In this document: positions 33,041 through 34,514 of the stretch, in pieces
How positions within the stretch are numbered: the first letter of the stretch is position 1
Layout: every line of letters starts with the position of its first letter
Assembly: GCF_019443125.1 (NCBI RefSeq)
Contig: NZ_JAHYXK010000016.1
Span: 1-34,514 of the forward strand
Origin: Pontibacter aydingkolensis
GTDB taxonomy: Bacteria > Bacteroidota > Bacteroidia > Cytophagales > Hymenobacteraceae
Length of the DNA stretch: 34,514 bases
Reading direction: 5' to 3'
The notes under the pieces: model-generated
The model's database searches: none
What the model was told of the DNA's origin: nothing
What the model saw: the letters and a program-made list of their open reading frames with translations, nothing else
Program-made: the position numbers and the translations under genes

Positions 33041-33071
33041 CAAAGGTATTAGAATTTTGGTTTAAACCGAA
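33041..33071 (-). promoter_or_regulatory. Promoter of the hisL-hisGDCB unit
   Basis: On the minus strand TACCTTTG (33048-33041) matches the Bacteroidota -7 element fully; at 19 bp upstream lies TTCG (33071-33068), close to TTTG. The -7 element ends 9 nt before the leader ATG, so the 5' untranslated region would be only a few nucleotides. Confidence 0.7.
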
Positions 33072-33102
33072 TATTGGAAAAAAAGTTTTTCGGTTCCTGA
33101 TT

Positions 33103-33172
33103 TTGCCTTTCTTAAAATGAGAAGTGCCGGCCCCTTTACAGGAACCGGCACTTCTCATTTTAAGAAAGGCAA
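33103..33172. terminator. 28-bp perfect terminator hairpin after the secreted-protein gene
   Basis: The arms 33103-33130 (TTGCCTTTCTTAAAATGAGA then AGTGCCGG) and 33145-33172 are perfect reverse complements over 28 nt with a 14-nt loop. It begins 15 bp after the stop of the T9SS-sorted protein gene and separates it from the hisG promoter. The stem is unusually long for a simple terminator. Confidence 0.85.
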
Positions 33173-33186
33173 TAAACCCTCAGGAT

Positions 33187-34514
33187 TTACTTCTTCAGGA
33201 TCATTTTTATACTTTGTGAACGAGAGCTTGTAACGAGTCTGGCAATGTAGATACCCTCTGCCATACTTCTGCCATCAACCTCAAACTCATAAAGTTTATC
33301 AGCCTCTGCCACACCCATGCTAACTTTCATCACTAAAGCACCCTTCACGTCATAAACATCCAGTGAGTAGCTTTCTTCTTTATTAAGTGAGAAAGCAATG
33401 GTTGTTCTGTCGGAGAAGGCGTTAGGGTAGTTGTAGAATGTGCCTTGTTCTTCAAGAGCCGGTTTGGCTTCTGTTATCAGTTTACTGGAGGTGCTGGTTT
33501 TACCAACAGATTTCACTTCGTGGATTACGATGGAGCCGCCGCCGAGTGCAGTAGAGGCATCTGAGTTTTCGTCAGCACCTAAACCATTATCATAAATAGT
33601 GCTTCCATTCTTTGTAATTTTAATACGGAATTTATCAGGACCACTACCTCCATTCCAATGACCGTCGATAGCCGTAATAGAGAATTTATATCCAGAAGCT
33701 CCATTCACTGTACCTTCTCCGCGATACATGGCTTTAGCGCCGGCTATCACTAAAGAGCCTGATTCATGGAAAGAACTCTTGAAATTTATACCTCCTGCGC
33801 TAAACTGGAATTCAGTATTACCATCTACTTGCGAGCTGCCTTTCTTATATTTAGACACAAAACCGAAGTTTGCTTTGCCTGTAATTGATGGATTAGATGA
33901 TAAAGCTCCTGCCGGAGAATTGATCCAGCCTCCGCCGGTTATAAAACCACCTTCCGGATCGTAGATTGGCAGATAAACCACCGAAGACACAGAGCAATTG
34001 CCCCCTCCTGCCGATGCCGTAACTGCATACACGTTAACCGCAAGCTTGCCCAGGTTAAAGGTAGCAACACCAGAAGGATCACTGGTAGCAGTGGCTTTTA
34101 CTGTACCATCAAACAAGAGATCTACAGCTACACCTGCAATATCGTTAGTGCCATCTTTTACAGTTACCTTAATCAGTACATCATCATGGATGCTGCGCGG
34201 GGTATTGGCGTCGCTGGCGTCAAGTGTAAGGCCATTAATGGTAAGCACTCCGTTTTTATACGTTGTATTATAGTTGCTTAACTGAGGATCAGAACTTGCA
34301 GGAATAACAGTAGTACCTTCAATGGTGTAGCTAGTAGCAATCACTTCTCTATTTACAGCGCCAGTTACTGAGCAGCTATAACCTGTCAAAGGATTAATCT
34401 GTCCGCAGTACTTGCTCATGCTTGGAGCGGTGATGGTGGCGTTGGCCTTACCGATCGTGAAGGTCTTGCTGTCGGAAGAGGCAAGGTGGTTGGCAGTCTC
34501 AGCATAGCTGAAGC
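33187..34514 (-). CDS. Secreted T9SS-sorted protein with MBG-like repeats (5' end outside window)
   Basis: The gene is partial: the frame stays open to the window edge, past the internal Met at 34419, and upstream residues (ASSDSKTFTIGKANATIT) belong to an MBG/hyalin-like Ig repeat. In order, the visible part has an MBG-like repeat ending, an Ig-like domain (VLIKVTVKDGTNDIAGVAVD), a module with FITGGGWINSPAGA and GKANFGFVSKYKKGS found in many secreted proteins, and a C-terminal type IX secretion domain (about the last 80 residues: YNYPNAFSDRTTIAFSL, LDVYDVKGALV, GIYIARL, KMILKK). The protein is therefore predicted to be exported and anchored or released at the cell surface. Ligand or function cannot be told. 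A long terminator follows. Confidence 0.88.
   Translation of the reverse strand, partial: FSYAETANHLASSDSKTFTIGKANATITAPSMSKYCGQINPLTGYSCSVTGAVNREVIATSYTIEGTTVIPASSDPQLSNYNTTYKNGVLTINGLTLDASDANTPRSIHDDVLIKVTVKDGTNDIAGVAVDLLFDGTVKATATSDPSGVATFNLGKLAVNVYAVTASAGGGNCSVSSVVYLPIYDPEGGFITGGGWINSPAGALSSNPSITGKANFGFVSKYKKGSSQVDGNTEFQFSAGGINFKSSFHESGSLVIAGAKAMYRGEGTVNGASGYKFSITAIDGHWNGGSGPDKFRIKITKNGSTIYDNGLGADENSDASTALGGGSIVIHEVKSVGKTSTSSKLITEAKPALEEQGTFYNYPNAFSDRTTIAFSLNKEESYSLDVYDVKGALVMKVSMGVAEADKLYEFEVDGRSMAEGIYIARLVTSSRSQSIKMILKK

Noticed and set aside
32919..33158. 79-codon minus-strand frame upstream of hisG
   Set aside because: It runs through a perfect palindrome and the promoter, and a different frame holds the His-rich leader that fits the context.

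Overview
The window looks like chromosomal DNA of a Bacteroidota bacterium, probably Cytophagales/Hymenobacteraceae (Pontibacter-like); the family placement is inference. The signs are a secreted protein with a type IX secretion C-terminal domain, promoters of the Bacteroidota type (TTG or TTTG, 19 bp, TAnnTTTG), and Bacteroidota-style gene orders such as hisGDCB and trpEGDCFBA. No rRNA, tRNA, CRISPR array, transposase or phage gene was seen.

Positions 1-15037 are mostly ion homeostasis and stress genes. They comprise a NhaA Na+/H+ antiporter, a tandem universal stress protein, a complete seven-gene Mrp antiporter operon (mrpABCDEFG, 3029-8982), a PrpE-type diadenosine tetraphosphatase, a CLC chloride channel/transporter with CBS domains, a large membrane-anchored AsmA-like protein, and a TetR regulator followed by an alpha/beta hydrolase with an Asp nucleophile.

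Positions 15111-33031 are almost entirely leftward amino-acid biosynthesis. The order of transcription is hisG-hisD-hisC-hisB, then (after a small rightward STAS-like gene and an M20 peptidase) trpE-trpG-trpD-trpC-trpF-trpB-trpA-aroF, then hisH-hisA-hisF-hisIE. All histidine steps from PRPP/ATP and all tryptophan steps from chorismate are present, plus a DAHP synthase that feeds chorismate. The histidine genes are thus split into two units on either side of the trp operon.

The main discovery is regulatory. Three short leader peptides, too short for normal gene calling, precede the three units: a Trp-Trp-Trp leader before trpE, a His-rich leader (HKHHHH) before hisH, and a second His-rich leader (HFHHIHH) before hisG. 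The first two are followed by perfect 13-14 bp intrinsic terminators and have 8-9 nt segments complementary to the terminator arm, as expected for ribosome-stalling attenuation. Each leader has a recognisable Bacteroidota promoter.

Two other genome-scale signals stand out. The word TATACTT/AAGTATA occurs about 93 times by eye and is skewed to one strand regardless of gene direction. At least four families of palindromic or tandem repeats occupy gene junctions of the his/trp block. The right edge holds the 3' part of a large secreted protein that continues beyond the window.
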